From the NCBI GenBank assembly GCA_025360985.1, contig JANYBA010000085.1:1-5702 (forward strand): a stretch of 5,702 nucleotides of DNA. Direction: 5' to 3'. The DNA comes from Gammaproteobacteria bacterium. Its GTDB lineage: Bacteria > Pseudomonadota > Gammaproteobacteria > Xanthomonadales > Xanthomonadaceae. The position numbers were made by a program, and so were the translations under genes. Each line of letters starts with the position of its first letter. Within the stretch, counting starts at the first letter, position 1. Below the pieces are notes generated by a model. The model had not been told where the DNA came from and searched no databases. It saw only the letters and a program-made list of their open reading frames with translations. This document shows positions 5,701 through 5,702 of this stretch, one piece after another.

Positions 5701-5702
5701 TC
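5697..5702 (+). CDS. Start of the next gene, probably the cognate response regulator (partial)
   Basis: Only ATG ATC (Met-Ile) is in the window. It overlaps the kinase stop as ATGA and sits 7 nt behind a consensus AGGAGG. Genes placed like this after a HisKA_3 kinase are usually NarL/LuxR-family response regulators, and Met-Ile is a common start for a receiver domain. Identity is inferred from context alone. Confidence 0.6.

Overview
The window is GC-rich, and its proteins resemble those of gammaproteobacteria, most plausibly the Xanthomonadales/Lysobacterales. That assignment rests on remembered family likeness and base composition, not on a search. No RNA gene, CRISPR array, insertion sequence or phage gene was seen.

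Layout. Positions 3-908 (+) hold the C-terminal two thirds of a Bcr/CflA-type MFS drug efflux transporter that enters from the left edge. Its first ~75 bases look frame-scrambled. It converges, with only 6 bp between stop codons, on a tightly packed minus-strand operon that reads leftwards from about 4340 to 915. The operon order is a GNAT acetyltransferase (4340-3744), a MinD-type ATPase (3735-2926, GTG start), a fusion of an HExxH zincin-like domain with a second GNAT domain (2926-1997), and a Rieske oxygenase alpha subunit of the choline-monooxygenase/CntA type (2000-915). The junctions are an 8-nt gap, a TGATG overlap and an ATGA overlap, so the four genes are very probably co-transcribed and translationally coupled. 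A 181-bp intergenic region separates this operon from a divergent plus-strand two-component pair: a DesK-like HisKA_3 sensor kinase (4522-5700), then the first two codons of the next gene at 5697 behind a consensus ribosome binding site, presumably the cognate response regulator.

The notable feature is the minus-strand operon. A MinD with the canonical cell-division fold, deviant Walker A and C-terminal membrane helix sits without minC or minE, between two acetyltransferase domains, and has an atypical P-loop (KSGVGKT). Its last codons contain an A7 tract arranged exactly as a -1 slippery heptamer. A -1 shift there would carry ribosomes in frame, with no stop, into the zincin-GNAT gene. No known pathway joins these four products. 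A membrane-positioned enzyme system under the neighbouring sensor kinase is a hypothesis, not a demonstrated function.
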